This document shows, piece after piece, positions 44,468-55,119 of a DNA stretch of 64,000 nt (position 1 is its first letter; each line of letters begins with the position of its first letter). Location: the NCBI GenBank assembly GCA_037349315.1, contig JBAIAC010000131.1:372001-436000 (forward strand), given 5' to 3'. The notes below the pieces were generated by a model that had not been told where the DNA came from, searched no databases, and worked only from the letters and a program-made list of their open reading frames with translations. The DNA is from Chelydra serpentina (taxonomy: Eukaryota > Chordata > Testudines > Chelydridae). The position numbers and the translations under genes are program-made.

Positions 44468-44857
44468 ATGTTACAGAAAGGTTTTAACTCCCACCTGCAA
44501 ATAGCTCTTAACTTGGGAGTGAATCCAGGCTCTGATTATGAATCCATCTGTATGTGGGCCTCTGAATGCGAAGCCAGACAAGCTAAAGATATAAAGAGCC
44601 AGGTTACTCGCATTTCTGTGGTGACAGCAAAAAGTAATGTAACCCGTTATAATTGTGGGTGCCTCGGACATACCCAAAAGAACTGCAGGCGCAAGGCCCA
44701 AAAGCCTAGTGAGGGACAGAATCATGGCCAGTTGAATCCCTGCAGTACCTCACTGCCCTTTCAATCTGGTCCTGGTCCCGTCCCCACCGCCCCTCCTACC
44801 TTACAGTGTTTTGTATGTGAGGAGACCGGACATTGGGCAGCTGGATGCCCAAGCTGA
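44468..44857 (+). pseudogene. Gag nucleocapsid region (ERV 2)
   Basis: The 129-codon frame has two zinc-knuckle sequences. The first, YNCGCLGHTQKNCRR, has Gly in the position of the usual second residue pair and an imperfect CX2C spacing. The second, CFVCEETGHWAAGCPS, is a canonical CX2CX4HX4C. They lie after a capsid C-terminal segment (FNSHLQIALNLGV). A frame change separates it from the 369-residue ORF. Confidence 0.75.
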
Positions 44858-45037
44858 GTAGCCCTGGGCAACATGCCCCAAGCGGTATCTCAACCAGCTG
44901 CCAACCCTTACTCACACCTAAGCAAAGAAAAAATGGAAAAGCTTTTAAATTCCATGACCCACTAGAATCTAGCGGCCCCCCTTGCTCGTCAGTACTGCTG
45001 ATGCAGATATAAATCCCTCAAGGCCACACTTACAAGC

Positions 45038-45574
45038 ATGAATAAGGGGCCGGCCATGCACAATTCTCATGGACACCCATTACTGAGCTTCCCCTCCCCA
45101 CCACTAAAACAGTATATTACTATTTCAGGGGTAAGAGGTGCACGACTCACAGCTTATAAAAGCTACCCTGTTCTTGTAAAACAGAATCTATTCTTCTGGA
45201 CTCAGTCTTTTTATGTAGCTTCAAATACAGAGGGGACTATTTTGGGCATAGATGCCCTCCACGATCTTGCAGTGACGCTTAACCTTGCTCAGAGTACAGT
45301 TACCTTTACTGATAAACTTATGCACACTCATACTATTCCTCTCCTTAATGATAAATTTCTCTCTTCTGTTGCAACTGCCAAATCCATGGCTCTCACTTGG
45401 GACACCTCTAACCCTTTTCAAGAATTATGTTCCAGGATCCCCTCTGTTGGGCAGAGAATAAGCGGTCTTGAAATTTGGTGCCCGCTCATCTCTGCCCACC
45501 CATTCAGGTTAACAGTCAACTCCCTCCACCTACCAAGCAATACCCTCTCAAACCTGAGGCCGTGGATGCGGTAG
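45038..45574 (+). pseudogene. Retroviral protease-like region (ERV 2)
   Basis: The frame contains KQYITISGVRGARLTAYKSY and GTILGIDALHDLAVTLNL, which resemble the flap and the ILG helix of retroviral proteases. The catalytic DTG triad is not visible in this frame, and the region between it and the nucleocapsid has stops. Reverse transcriptase does not follow; after about 45600 only a pol C-terminal remnant is seen. Calling it a protease is an inference. Confidence 0.5.
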
Positions 45575-45639
45575 GTGACATTAACTATTTACTTCAACAA
45601 GGCATACTGGTTCCTTGTGGGAGTGCACCCTCTTAAACC

Positions 45640-46130
45640 CACACATTACAATTGCACACTTTAATCTTCTTAATCCGGCTACTTTGATGCCGACTACAGG
45701 GGAACCCCATCAGTGCCCTCTTTCTGAGGACACTATTGTTAAGGAACCAACTGGGTAGCACAACTACCTGCTGCCCTTCTTTCCATGAGGGCAACCCCTA
45801 ACGCTAATACAAAAGTTTCACCCTTCAAACTCATTACTGGAATAACTATGTCATTGGGGGAAGGATGTGTGGTCCCGGCTCCCCTTCCCCTGATCTCTGA
45901 CACTGCATAGGAATATATCAAATGTCTAAATGAAGTGTTGTACCCCCTAAGACTAACTGTCCAAGACCGACAAGAAGCCCAGGACCCTCCAGAGACCCCG
46001 CTCCTGGACGGATGTACAGGAGGGAGATCAGGTCATGGTAAGAACGTACAACCCCGGGGTACTAGCCCATACAGACACCTTCATGAAGGTGCAAGGAATC
46101 GCAACGTGGGTTCATAAAACTAGAATGAAA
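45640..46130 (+). pseudogene. Integrase C-terminal remnant (ERV 2)
   Basis: Sequence encoding PFKLITGITMSLGEGCVV and, in later frames, VMVRTYNPGVLAHTD and VQGIATWVHKTRMK resembles the end of a retroviral integrase just before env. Stops and frame changes are present. The missing central pol indicates a large internal deletion, near 45600. Confidence 0.45.
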
Positions 46131-46241
46131 ATGTATAAATAAATAAAATAAATAAATAAATTCCTCCTAGGTAACAAATGTGGCTCCCCACGTTAATCCT
46201 CTTGGTAAATATATCTAATGCAGGCTCCTGGGACCCACCTG

Positions 46242-47395
46242 TGACGTTGCACTCTATATGATTTTATGAAAATATGCTAATGATGTGAATATAATGTAAC
46301 TGGAATATGCTTCATGAAAAAGGTCTCTTGTAAGGTATCATTACAAAGCTTATAATCTACTGAGTGTGGTCATCCTATTTGTATAAATGTATCACTCTTG
46401 TATCTGAAACTAGAAATATGAAATATAACTCTGAGGGCCTATTGTAATTATGCGAAGTGTGGGCCATTGATGGCTCCCATCAACCAGGACAATTGACTGT
46501 GGATGGCTCTGTTTGCAGGCAGGCCTTTCTGTGAGTTAGGCTGGGAGGAATGAAGGCTTGGAGTCTCACAGGAAATGTGACCATGTCACCTGGTACTGAA
46601 TCCATCATAAACGTGGTGCTTTTCCATTTAGAAGGGGGTGGGGGAGGGCATGTGACCCAGAGATTCCCACCTTGTGTCAAAACCATATAAGGGGGTGGAA
46701 CAAAACAAAGGGGCTGCAATCATGAGAAATCCCCTAGCTACCACTTGAGCTGGGACAAGGGCTGTACCAGAGGAAAGGATTGTGTCCAGACTAGGAAGGC
46801 ATCCAGTCTGTGAAAGAAACTTATTGAAATATCTCTGAGGGTGAGATTTTCTCTGTATTCAGTTTTATTACTGTATTAGAGATAGATCTACATGTTTTAT
46901 TTTATTTTACTTGGTAATTCACTTCGTTCTGTTTGTTACTACTTGGAACCACTTAAATCCTACTTTCTGTACTTAATAAAATCACTTTTTACTTATTAAT
47001 TAACCTGGAGTACATTAGTACCTGGAAACGGGGTGGGGGGGAAACAGCTGTGCATCTCTCTCTCTCAGTGTTATAGAGGGTGAACAATCTATGAGTTTGC
47101 CCTGTATAAGCTTTATGCAGGGTAAAACGGATTTATTTAGGGTTTGGACCCCATTGGGAGTTGAGCATCTGAGTGCTAAAGGCAGGAACAGTTCCTAAGC
47201 TGCTTCCAGGAAAGCCTACAGCTGTTAGGGGGCGTAGTTCAGACCTGGGTCTGGGTTTGGAGCAGGCTGGCGGGTCTGGCTCAAGCCAAGCAGAATAGTC
47301 TCAAGCTACCAGGGCAGGAAAGCAGGGGCAGAAGTAGTCTTGGCACATCAGTTGGCAACCCTAAGGGGGTTTCTGTGATAGCAACCCATCACACC
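46242..47395 (+). mobile_element. Solo LTR of the TGTGACG...CATCACA family (plus)
   Basis: The LTR begins TGTGACGTTGCACTCTATATG and ends GATAGCAACCCATCACA. It is flanked by CCACC (left) and CCGCC (right), a 5-bp target duplication with one difference. It has CCATATAAGGGGGTGG as a TATA-like box near 46684 and TACTTAATAAAATCAC as a polyadenylation signal near 46972. It is inserted between the pol remnant and env of ERV 2. A minus-oriented relative is at 30893-31912. A TAAA microsatellite lies just upstream at 46136-46165. Confidence 0.8.
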
Positions 47396-47843
47396 GCCTT
47401 TGGTAAATGTCACGAGACACCTGCTTCAAAGCTATGTGCAACTCCCTACAGGAGGCAGCGGTGAATGGATAAAAAAGCAGACACTTGGCTTACCCCCAGA
47501 CCGAATTACTTGGGACCTATCGTGGTTACAGCTTGCCTCCAAAAACATCCAGGTGCGAAGGTCCCGATCTGACTAAAACAGCCCCGGAGCAGTCTTCGGC
47601 TCCCTCCCTGCATCTCACCGGATCTGGACTGTAACTGGGTATTTAGCTTCAGGGGATGTAGGCACACACACATATAGGACCCCCCAATTTCAGGATGCAA
47701 AAAAAATAATTCACAGAATGTTGGGAAAAGGACCAAAGGACAGAGTGTCAATTTAAGGATACCCCCTTAGAACAAACTATTCTATTTCCAGGGCCTCGGA
47801 TGGGTCAGTTGAGATTCACAACATTTATAAGGCCGCTAACGGG

Positions 47844-49790
47844 TTGGGAAAGTATAGGTGCGAATGTGTGCGGGAGAGTTGGACAGTTTTCATTAACCTA
47901 ACAGTGTCTGTAGATGCGGGATGGACGGATAGTCCTCCTCTGCTGTGGGAACCTGGGATGGAGGGACATTATTGTCAGGAACACTGTGTACACCCAGTTA
48001 AACATTTACATAGTACTGATATACTATGTTAGAATATGACTACCTGTGGATACTATCTGTCCAGCACTGTACCCTACCCCACCGGAAGGCATTATTCAAG
48101 TAGGCCTCAACAAAACACTTTTGCATGATGCCCTTATGGTCTCTGTTCAGGTTAAATACGATTTGTCCAATTTTTTGGCACCCTTGCAAAATGTATGCTC
48201 AGACCACCCCAGCTCACTGCAATGGCTGAAGACCAGCTACAGTTTCTAATGCACCAGTATGTTATTTGGGCCTGCACAGCCAAAAGACAAAAACGTAGCA
48301 TCTTGGGTGATACTGGAGGATTCTTTGGAAGCACCAATTCTATATTAAATACACTTAACTTAAACACTGAAAGGTCATACAATTCTTGGGTCAAAAGCAA
48401 AACCATCCAAGCCCTTAGACACAGGTTTAGCTTATGCTCTTACTGCAATTAATGTAGTAATAAAGGATTTGTACAAAATCATTGAAAAGACCTCAAATGC
48501 TATAGTTAACCTGGTCAAGCCACAAGCTAAAGACCGTGCTTGTGATATGCTAGCTTGTGACCTATTTAATATTACAAAAGAAGACACGCTAGATGTATGC
48601 CTGGGTTTCCCCTCTTCCCCTACCCTTGCCCACATTGCAAGCGTTTCTACTCAATTCATAGTGGCCCCTTTACTTCCTCCAGACTCACCCATCTCCTTTA
48701 ATTTCCTCCTTGTGTATCCCTCTGTTATTCCTACTAATGTGTTTCCTTCTTTCCATTTCAAGTCTATCGGATATGTAACTAACAATACAGTGTAAAGAGT
48801 AGGACTGTCTGGATACCTGGCATCATCCTCCCATAATACCACACAATGACTGTGTTAGCCAAAAGGGCTCGGTTCTCCCTGGAGCTGCCCAATTACCCCA
48901 AGGAGGCACGGGAGTCTAGAAGACGGCTTCAAATTCTTTATTGATCAGTCAGCTGAGCGGGTGTTTCCCCTCGGCTAATGCCAGAGAGAAAAACACAACT
49001 TACAAGCACAAAGCAGGCCCTTTTATACCCAGTAACAAAAATCTTAGCATGCATACATTCTGTTAACCTATAGAATTTCAAATTCCTTTCTAGGGGTTTA
49101 ATAGGATACATCTGTTGGACCTTCCTGATTGATTATTCTTCTGGGGGTCTTTAGGATGCATATGTCCGACCTCCTTGATTGATTGTCTTGCTATACATTC
49201 CTTTCTAGGGGTTAATAGAATACATCTGTCCAACCCCCTCCTGAGCCCAACACTGCTGCACAGAGACGGATAGCTATATCGTGTGTTCCTGCTCTACTCT
49301 CCGTCCTTTAACTCCGTCCACTTCTATTCTTGTGGATGTCCTTCCTCTTATAGATGCTGAAGCTGCTGTACAAGTATCCGCCACTCAGTGGTGTTTTATC
49401 ACTGCTGCATCCAACTATATGTACAGACCCCTGCAGTGCCAGGCAAACGCTTCCATGTGCCTGCAGATTACGGACTCATTTACCCTAGGTGACGTGCACC
49501 TCCCCAGCTGTGTGTTCACTGGAATGACAACGGCTCTTCGATAGTATGACAACCTATACTTGGACAACACACAGGCTCAACTGGCCAAGGAGCTACTACT
49601 CAAAGTGGTCCTGGCTGCTGCTTCTGCGTCTTCCACCGTTCATGACAGCACCACTAAAGGCCGCATCCAAGTTCAACTCTCCAATCAAATCATCACCCGA
49701 CTGGAAAATCCTGTTCATAATACAACCCCCTCTCCTGGTGGACTATTGTACAAACAATAGCCACTGCTGCTTCTATTTTTGTATTACTAA
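47844..49790 (+). pseudogene. Retroviral env remnant (ERV 2), split
   Basis: Frames at 47844-48032, 48195-48452, 48469-48795, 49281-49544 and 49546-49797 parallel the ERV 1 env. A dibasic cleavage-like sequence AKRQKR followed by hydrophobic SILGDTGGFFGS occurs near 48280-48330, marking the surface/transmembrane boundary. A solo LTR (48853-49252) and several stops break the gene. It cannot encode an envelope. Confidence 0.7.
48853..49252 (-). mobile_element. Solo LTR in ERV 2 env (minus)
   Basis: A 400-bp insert starts TGTTAGCCAAAAGGGCTCGG and ends CTGAGCCCAACA, with TG and CA termini. AATTCTTTATTGATC reads as AATAAAGAATT on the minus strand. It is absent from the matching position of the ERV 1 env. 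Target duplication is unclear; CTG occurs on both sides. Internal repeats TTAATAGGATACATCTG and CCTTTCTAGGGG recur. Confidence 0.7.
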
Positions 49791-49973
49791 CCTCTAGTGT
49801 CGTGTGTGGATATTTCAGACACATGCTTAAAAAATCTCACTACGCTTCCTAACTCCCCTCTCCCACCTCCTTTAGGAAATATTAAGTCCAATTATGTATA
49901 CCAAAGCATTTAAGTATTGACTACACCTCATCTAGGAGTTCGATTTGTCAAACACGAGGGAACTGTTAGGCAA

Positions 49974-50463
49974 GAGTTAAAATTCAGTTAGCAGTGAGAC
50001 AGAAACCCACATAACCAACAAGCAGAAACACCGGAAGCCCAAGTACACTGACAACTGCAAACACTTGATAAAGTTATATGGTCAAATGTCCACCCAGTAA
50101 CTCGGCTCTTAGAACAGAACAAACCCTCCCTTCACAGCCCTCCAGATATCTGTAAACACTCACCCCCACCCCACCCCTTCGCCTTAAGGTAGTCATGAAT
50201 AATTAATGTAATCATAACAGTTTGATGCATATGTTCTGTTCCTGTGACTGTCATGTTAAATGTGTTCTGTCTCTGAAACAATGTTTGTCTCTGTAAGAAC
50301 AAGATAAATGCAAATGAAGTGATAAAAGGAAGGTATATAATTGGTCACTGCAACCCCACACCTTTGAAGCTGTTTACCAGTCTTCTCGGTGCCATGAATA
50401 AATCCTCCTTCAGTATTGTCTGTGCCTGCCTGATTCTTGGGGAAAAGAATCTCCTTGCTTAGC
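49974..50463 (+). repeat. 3' LTR of endogenous retrovirus 2
   Basis: The LTR begins TGTTAGGCAAGAGTTAAAATTC after an ACACGAGGGAAC polypurine stretch. It ends in CTCCTTGCTTAGCG, a degraded form of the CCTTGCCTAACA terminus seen in ERV 1. It retains the CCACCCAGTAACTCGGCTC block. The span 50464-50654 shows no gene. Confidence 0.75.
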
Positions 50464-50961
50464 GGTGAGAACTATTGAGCTACAAAGAGTACCACTAGCC
50501 CTGATATCATTTCAACCTTTCCCTTAGTACCGACACAGATTAACACCTTGATCTTACTGTAGCTCATCCCAAGGTTTACCCCAGCAGATACAATTCCTAT
50601 TGGGGTAACTCACTGAAGTTCCCCTGTACCCATTTTGGGAATAAAGGCCACAAGTAAACCTTATATTAAAGCAAAACGAAAATAAGAAAGAAAAACTTGT
50701 AGCACCTTAGAGACTAACAAATTTATTTCAGCATAAGCTTTCGTGGGTTAATACCCACTTCATCGGATGCCTGGAATGAAACACACTGCAGACAGACATT
50801 TATACAGTCAGAGAAACATAAGGTCCAGGTGTATAGACCAATCTTAAGAGGCTAATTAGTTGAGAGGAAACATGACAGCAGGGGAAGAAAAAGCTTTTGA
50901 AGTGATAAACAAGATGGTCACACAGGTGTGAATGAGGATCGTTAACTTAAGGGAAATAGAT

Positions 50962-51678
50962 TCAATTAACATAATGGCCGAGCCATTCCAAATCTCGATT
51001 TAATCCGGAGGCAACGCAATCTAGTTTGCATATCAATTCGAGTTCAATAGTTTCTCTTTGAAGTCTGCTTTTGGAGTTAATCTGTCGCAACACTGCTATC
51101 CTCAAATCTGTCACTGAGTGATCAGGGAGGTTGAAGTGTTCACCTACTGGTTTTTGAATGTTATGATTCCTGATGTCAGATTTATGTCCATTTATTCTTT
51201 TGCGTAGAGACTGTCCGGTTTGGCCAATGTACATGGCAGAGGGGCATTGCTGGCACATGATGGCATATATCACATTGGTAGATGTGCAGGTGAATGAGCC
51301 CCTGATGGCGTGGCGGATGTGATTAGGCCCTGTGATGGTATCACTTGAATCGATATGTTGACAGAGTTGGCATCGGGCTTTGTTGCAAGGATAGGTTCCT
51401 GGGCTGGTGTTTTTGTTGTATGGTGTGTGGTTGCTGGTGAGGATTTGCTTTAGGTTGGGGGGCTGTCTGTAAGCAAGGATTGGTCTGTCCCCCAAGATCT
51501 GTGAGAGTGAGGGATCATCTTTTAGGATAGGTTGTAGATCTTTGATGATGCGCTGGAGAGGTTTTAGTTGGGGGCTAAAGGTGACGGCTAGTGGTGTTCT
51601 GTTATTTTCTTTTTTGGGCCTGTCTTGTAGTAGGTGACTCCTGGGTACTCTTTTGGCCCTGTCGATCTGTTTTTTCAC
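50962..51678 (-). CDS. Penelope-like GIY-YIG endonuclease domain, 238 aa
   Basis: The uninterrupted frame contains the linker with CNKARCQLCQHI, then NVIYAIMCQQCPSAMYIGQT, the GIY-YIG core (VIYAI and YIGQT), and GQSLRKRINGHKSDIRN with the conserved Arg and His. The C-terminal region ends DLEWLGHYVN. GIY-YIG endonuclease fused C-terminal to RT is the hallmark of Penelope-like elements, and it nicks target DNA for insertion. The frame is open, but the element is truncated and frameshifted upstream. Confidence 0.92.
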   Translation of the reverse strand: MKKQIDRAKRVPRSHLLQDRPKKENNRTPLAVTFSPQLKPLQRIIKDLQPILKDDPSLSQILGDRPILAYRQPPNLKQILTSNHTPYNKNTSPGTYPCNKARCQLCQHIDSSDTITGPNHIRHAIRGSFTCTSTNVIYAIMCQQCPSAMYIGQTGQSLRKRINGHKSDIRNHNIQKPVGEHFNLPDHSVTDLRIAVLRQINSKSRLQRETIELELICKLDCVASGLNRDLEWLGHYVN

Positions 51679-51771
51679 TTCAGCAGGTGGGTATTCTAGT
51701 TGTAAGAATGCTTGATAGAGATCTTGTAGGTGTTTGTCTCTGTCTGAGGGATTGGAGCAAATGCGGTTGTA

Positions 51772-52146
51772 TCATAGAGCTTGGCTGTAAACAATGGATC
51801 GTGTGGTGTGTCCAGGATGGAAGCTGGAAGCATGTAGGTAAGTATAGCGGTCAGTAGGTTTCCGGTATAGGGTGGTGTTAATGTGACCATCGCTTATTAG
51901 CACAGTGGTGTCTAGGAAATGGACCGCTTGTGTGGACTGGTCTAGGCTGAGGTTGATGGTGGGATGGAAATTGTTGAAATCATGGTGGAATTCCTCAAGG
52001 GCTTCTTTTCCATGGGTCCAAATGATGAAGATATCATCAATGTAGCGCAAGTAGAGTAGGGGTGTTAGGCGACGAGAGCTGAGGAAGCGTTGTTCTAAGT
52101 CAGCCATAAAAATGTTGGCATACTGTGGGGCCATACGGGTACCCAT
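51772..52146 (-). pseudogene. Penelope-like reverse transcriptase (partial)
   Basis: The frame begins MGTRMAPQYANIFMADLEQR and contains LYLRYIDDIFIIW, with the catalytic YIDD, and HFLDTTVLISDGHINTTLYR. It is the C-terminal half of a Penelope RT; the fingers are lost by 5' truncation at the inversion point. A frame change near 51680-51770 separates it from the endonuclease. Confidence 0.88.
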
Positions 52147-52792
52147 AGCAGTGCCACTGACTTGAAGGTAAATATTGTCCCCAAATGTGAAATAGTTGTG
52201 GGTGAGGACAAAATCACAAACTTTGTGATTTTGTCCTCACCCACAACTATTTCACATTTGGGGACAATATTTGTGATTTTGTCCTCACCCACAACTATTT
52301 CACAGATTTGAGGATAGCAGTGTTGCGACAGATTAACTCCAAAAGCAGACTTCAAAGAGAAACTATTGAACTCGAATTGATATGCAAACTAGATTGCGTT
52401 GCCTCCGGATTAAATCGAGATTTGGAATGGCTCGGCCATTATGTTAATTGAATCTATTTCCCTTAAGTTAACGATCCTCATTCACACCTGTGTGACCATC
52501 TTGTTTATCACTTCAAAAGCTTTTTCTTCCCCTGCTGTCATGTTTCCTCTCAACTAATTAGCCTCTTAAGATTGGTCTATACACCTGGACCTTATGTTTC
52601 TCTGACTGTATAATGCTGAAATAAATTTGTTAGTCTCTAAGGTGCTACAAGTTTTTCTTATTTTCGTTTTGCCGACACAGACTAACATGGCTACTACACT
52701 TAAACCTTATATTAAAGGTTTCAACTCGACCATCTAGCACATTAAAAGAATACACTGCCTTGTACACACTGGATTTTTAGAACTGTTTAAAT

Positions 52793-53432
52793 CAGGGGTG
52801 GGTAAACTACGGCCCGCAGGCCACATTCGGCCTGCCCTGCCCAGACCCTGAGCTCCTGGATGTGGAGGCTCCTCCCTTCCCTCCCCCTCAGCCTCAGTGC
52901 ACCGCCAGCGCTCTGGCCCGCCACTCCTGAGCAGCGTGCAGCGGTGGGGCTGCGAGATACTGACGCTCTGAGCGGCATGGTAAGGGGGCGGGGCTGCGCA
53001 CTCCTGAGGGGCCTCATGTCTAGCTCCGGTGGGCCATGCGGCTGTGGTAAGGGGGACAGGGCCAGGGGGTCGGATAAGGGGCAGGGAGTCCTGGGGGGAC
53101 AGTCAGGGGACGGGGGCGGTTGGATGGGGCAGAGGTTCTGGGGGGGATGGTCATGGGATGGGGAACAGGGAGGTTGGATAGGCGTGGGAGTCCCAGGGGT
53201 CTGTCAGGGGGCGGGGGTGTGGATAGGGGTTGTGGAGTCGGGGACAAAGAGCAGGGGGGTGGGGGGAGAGGGTTGGATGGGTCGGCAGTTCTGAGGGGAG
53301 CAGTCAGGGGGCAGGAAGTGGGTGGGGGTCAAGGCCAGGCTGTTTGGGGAGGCACAGCCTTCCCTACCCGCCCCTCCATACAATTTTGCAACCCCAATGT
53401 GGCACTCAGGCCAAATAGTTTGCCCACGCCTG
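52793..53432. mobile_element. hAT MITE with 8-bp TSD
   Basis: Ends are CAGGGGTGGGTAAACTACGG and, from the right, CAGGCGTGGGCAAACTATTT. An exact GTTTAAAT duplication flanks it (52785-52792 and 53433-53440). The interior is G-rich with imperfect GGGTTGGATGGG-type repeats, so long plus frames here are meaningless. The span 53441-53764 has no recognised gene. Confidence 0.93.
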
Positions 53433-53769
53433 GTTTAAATCCTAGTCAAGACAAACTCTATGGTCTTGTCTAGATTAGGATTTGGAAGGTGTTAGTTCCC
53501 ATGTTATATGCTAGCGTCAACCATTGACACACTGGTCCCCAAACAGCCCCACACGTCTCATCACCCACACAGATCTCCTTGGTTTTCCTGACACTTTGCA
53601 CCAAATGAAGAGAGATAGTCAGAAAACTGAGCATTGATGGAGGAAAACAAAGTCTGAGAAAGTTTGGAACAAAGACTTTCTTCTAGCCTATACAAGCAAT
53701 ATTTCAGGCAAAGAGAACCCTCCTATCAGCCTCCACTCAAGCTGCCAAATCTCACCCCAAGGAGCTATC

Positions 53770-54205
53770 TGTCACGGAGTGTGGGGGAGTCAGGTCCTGC
53801 ACCCCTCTTCCCGGGATTCAATGCGACTCTCAGCCAGCCAGTAGAACAGAAGGTTTATTAGGGTTGTCAGGAAAGAGTCCAAACAGAGCTTGTAAGTATG
53901 ACCAGGACCCCTCAGCTGGGGCCTTCTGGGGGGCAGGGAGCTTAGACCCCGGCTCTGGGGCTCCCTGCGTTTCACCACCCAGCTCCAAACTGACTACAAA
54001 ACCAGCCAAACCTCCAGCAGGCTCTTCCCCTCCCCCGGGGCCCCTCCTCTAGCCTTTTACCATTCTCCCAACCAAAGGTGTCACCTCCCAACCCCCGTCC
54101 TGGCTCATGTTACAGCCTCAGGTAAAATCTCGCATTCCCGATGCAGCCTCTCTCAATGCAGCCAGCCTCTCAAGTCAGATCCATCTCGCTCTCTACTCCG
54201 TCACA
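53770..54205 (-). repeat. 3' LTR of the Gmr1-type element
   Basis: The 436-bp LTR reads TGTCACGGAGTGTGGGGG on the plus strand and ends TCCGTCACA. On the minus strand it is preceded by the purine tract CGAAGGGGGGAGAGA (54220-54206), the polypurine tract. It has AAGGTTTATTAGGG, which reads AATAAACC in element orientation, near 53850. Confidence 0.95.
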
Positions 54206-55119
54206 TCTCTCCCCCCTTCGAGACTGAACTGAGCGGGGTCACTCTGACCAGTGGCCTGGGGAAGTTCAGGGCCCCCTCTCCAGGACAACGCATCCGCTAT
54301 CAGGTTGGCACTTCCCTTCACATGGACCACGTCCATGTCGTAATCCTGCAGTAGCAGGCTCCACCTCAGGAGCTTGGCGTTGGCCCCTTTCATCTGGTGT
54401 AGCCAGGTCAGGGGCGAGTGGTTGGTGTACACGGTGAAGTGTCGCCCGAATAGATACGGCTCTAGTTTCTTGAGGGCCCACACCATGGCCAGGCATTCCT
54501 TCTCGATGGCCGCATAATTCTGCTCTCGGGGTAGCAGCTTCTTGCTTAAATACACGATGGGGCGTCTCTGCCCCGTTTCATCCTCCTGCATTAACACCGC
54601 CCCCAGTCCCATGTCTGAGGCGTCGGTGAACACCAGAAAGGGCTTGTCAAAGTCTGGGTTTGCCAGAACCGGGCCCCTGATCAAAGCCTCCTTCAGTGCA
54701 CAGAGAGCCCTGTGGCACTCCTCGGTCCAGCCCACCTTGTCTGGCTTCCCCTTCTTACATAACTCAGTGATGGGGGTGGCTATGGTGCTAAAGTGGGGCA
54801 CAAATCTTCGATAGTACCCCGCCATCCCAATAAAGGCCTGGACCTGCTTTTTAGTTTGTGGAGCGGGCCAGTCCCGGATCACCTCCACCTTGGCTGGTTC
54901 TGGCTTTAGGCGGCCGCTCCCCACCCGGTGTCCCAGGTAGGACACTTCAGCCATCCCCACCTTGCACTTCTCCGCTTTTACGGTCAGCCCAGCCTCCCGG
55001 AGTCGGTCCAGCACTTGTTTAACTTGGGACACATGGTCCTCCCAGGTCTGGCTAAAGACACAGATATCATCGATATACGCCACAGCGAAACTCTCCATCC
55101 CCTTCAGTAGCTGATCCAC
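54193..55119 (-). pseudogene. Reverse transcriptase palm and RNase H (Gmr1-type)
   Basis: The 308-codon frame starts MDQLLKGMESFAVAYIDDI, with catalytic YIDD at residues 15-18, then VSYLGHRVGSGRLKPEP and FIGMAGYYRRFVPHFS. RNase H has FLVFTDASDMGLGAVL and AIEKECLAMVWALKK, then VYTNHSPLTWL, where the usual Asp is Asn, and SANLIADALSWRGG. It ends just inside the 3' LTR. The upstream frameshift makes the polymerase defective. Confidence 0.92.

Larger units (their letters stand above)
42494..50463 (+). mobile_element. Endogenous retrovirus 2, longer relative of ERV 1
   Basis: Two LTRs of the TGTTAGGCAAGAGTTAAAATTC family flank gag, protease, a C-terminal integrase remnant and env, all on the plus strand and antisense to CKAP2L. 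Reverse transcriptase, RNase H and most of integrase are missing. A solo LTR of another family (46242-47395) and a minus-strand solo LTR (48853-49252) interrupt it. LTR outer ends are degraded, and no target duplication was found. Confidence 0.85.
50672..52700 (-). mobile_element. Penelope-like element, head-to-head inverted composite
   Basis: The left part (50672-52219) is a minus-strand, 5'-truncated Penelope-like element with reverse transcriptase and GIY-YIG endonuclease. The right part (52220-52700) is an internally deleted copy in plus orientation, containing bits of the RT region and then the endonuclease end and 3' tail. The whole is flanked by an exact 17-bp duplication TAAACCTTATATTAAAG (50655-50671 and 52701-52717), so it was inserted as a single unit. 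The arms (about 50695-51110 against 52302-52651) look almost identical except for a deletion of about 64 bp in the right arm. Confidence 0.92.

Noticed and set aside
52860..53418. Several long plus-strand frames in G-rich DNA
   Set aside because: They lie wholly inside a hAT MITE with G-rich repeats and match nothing.
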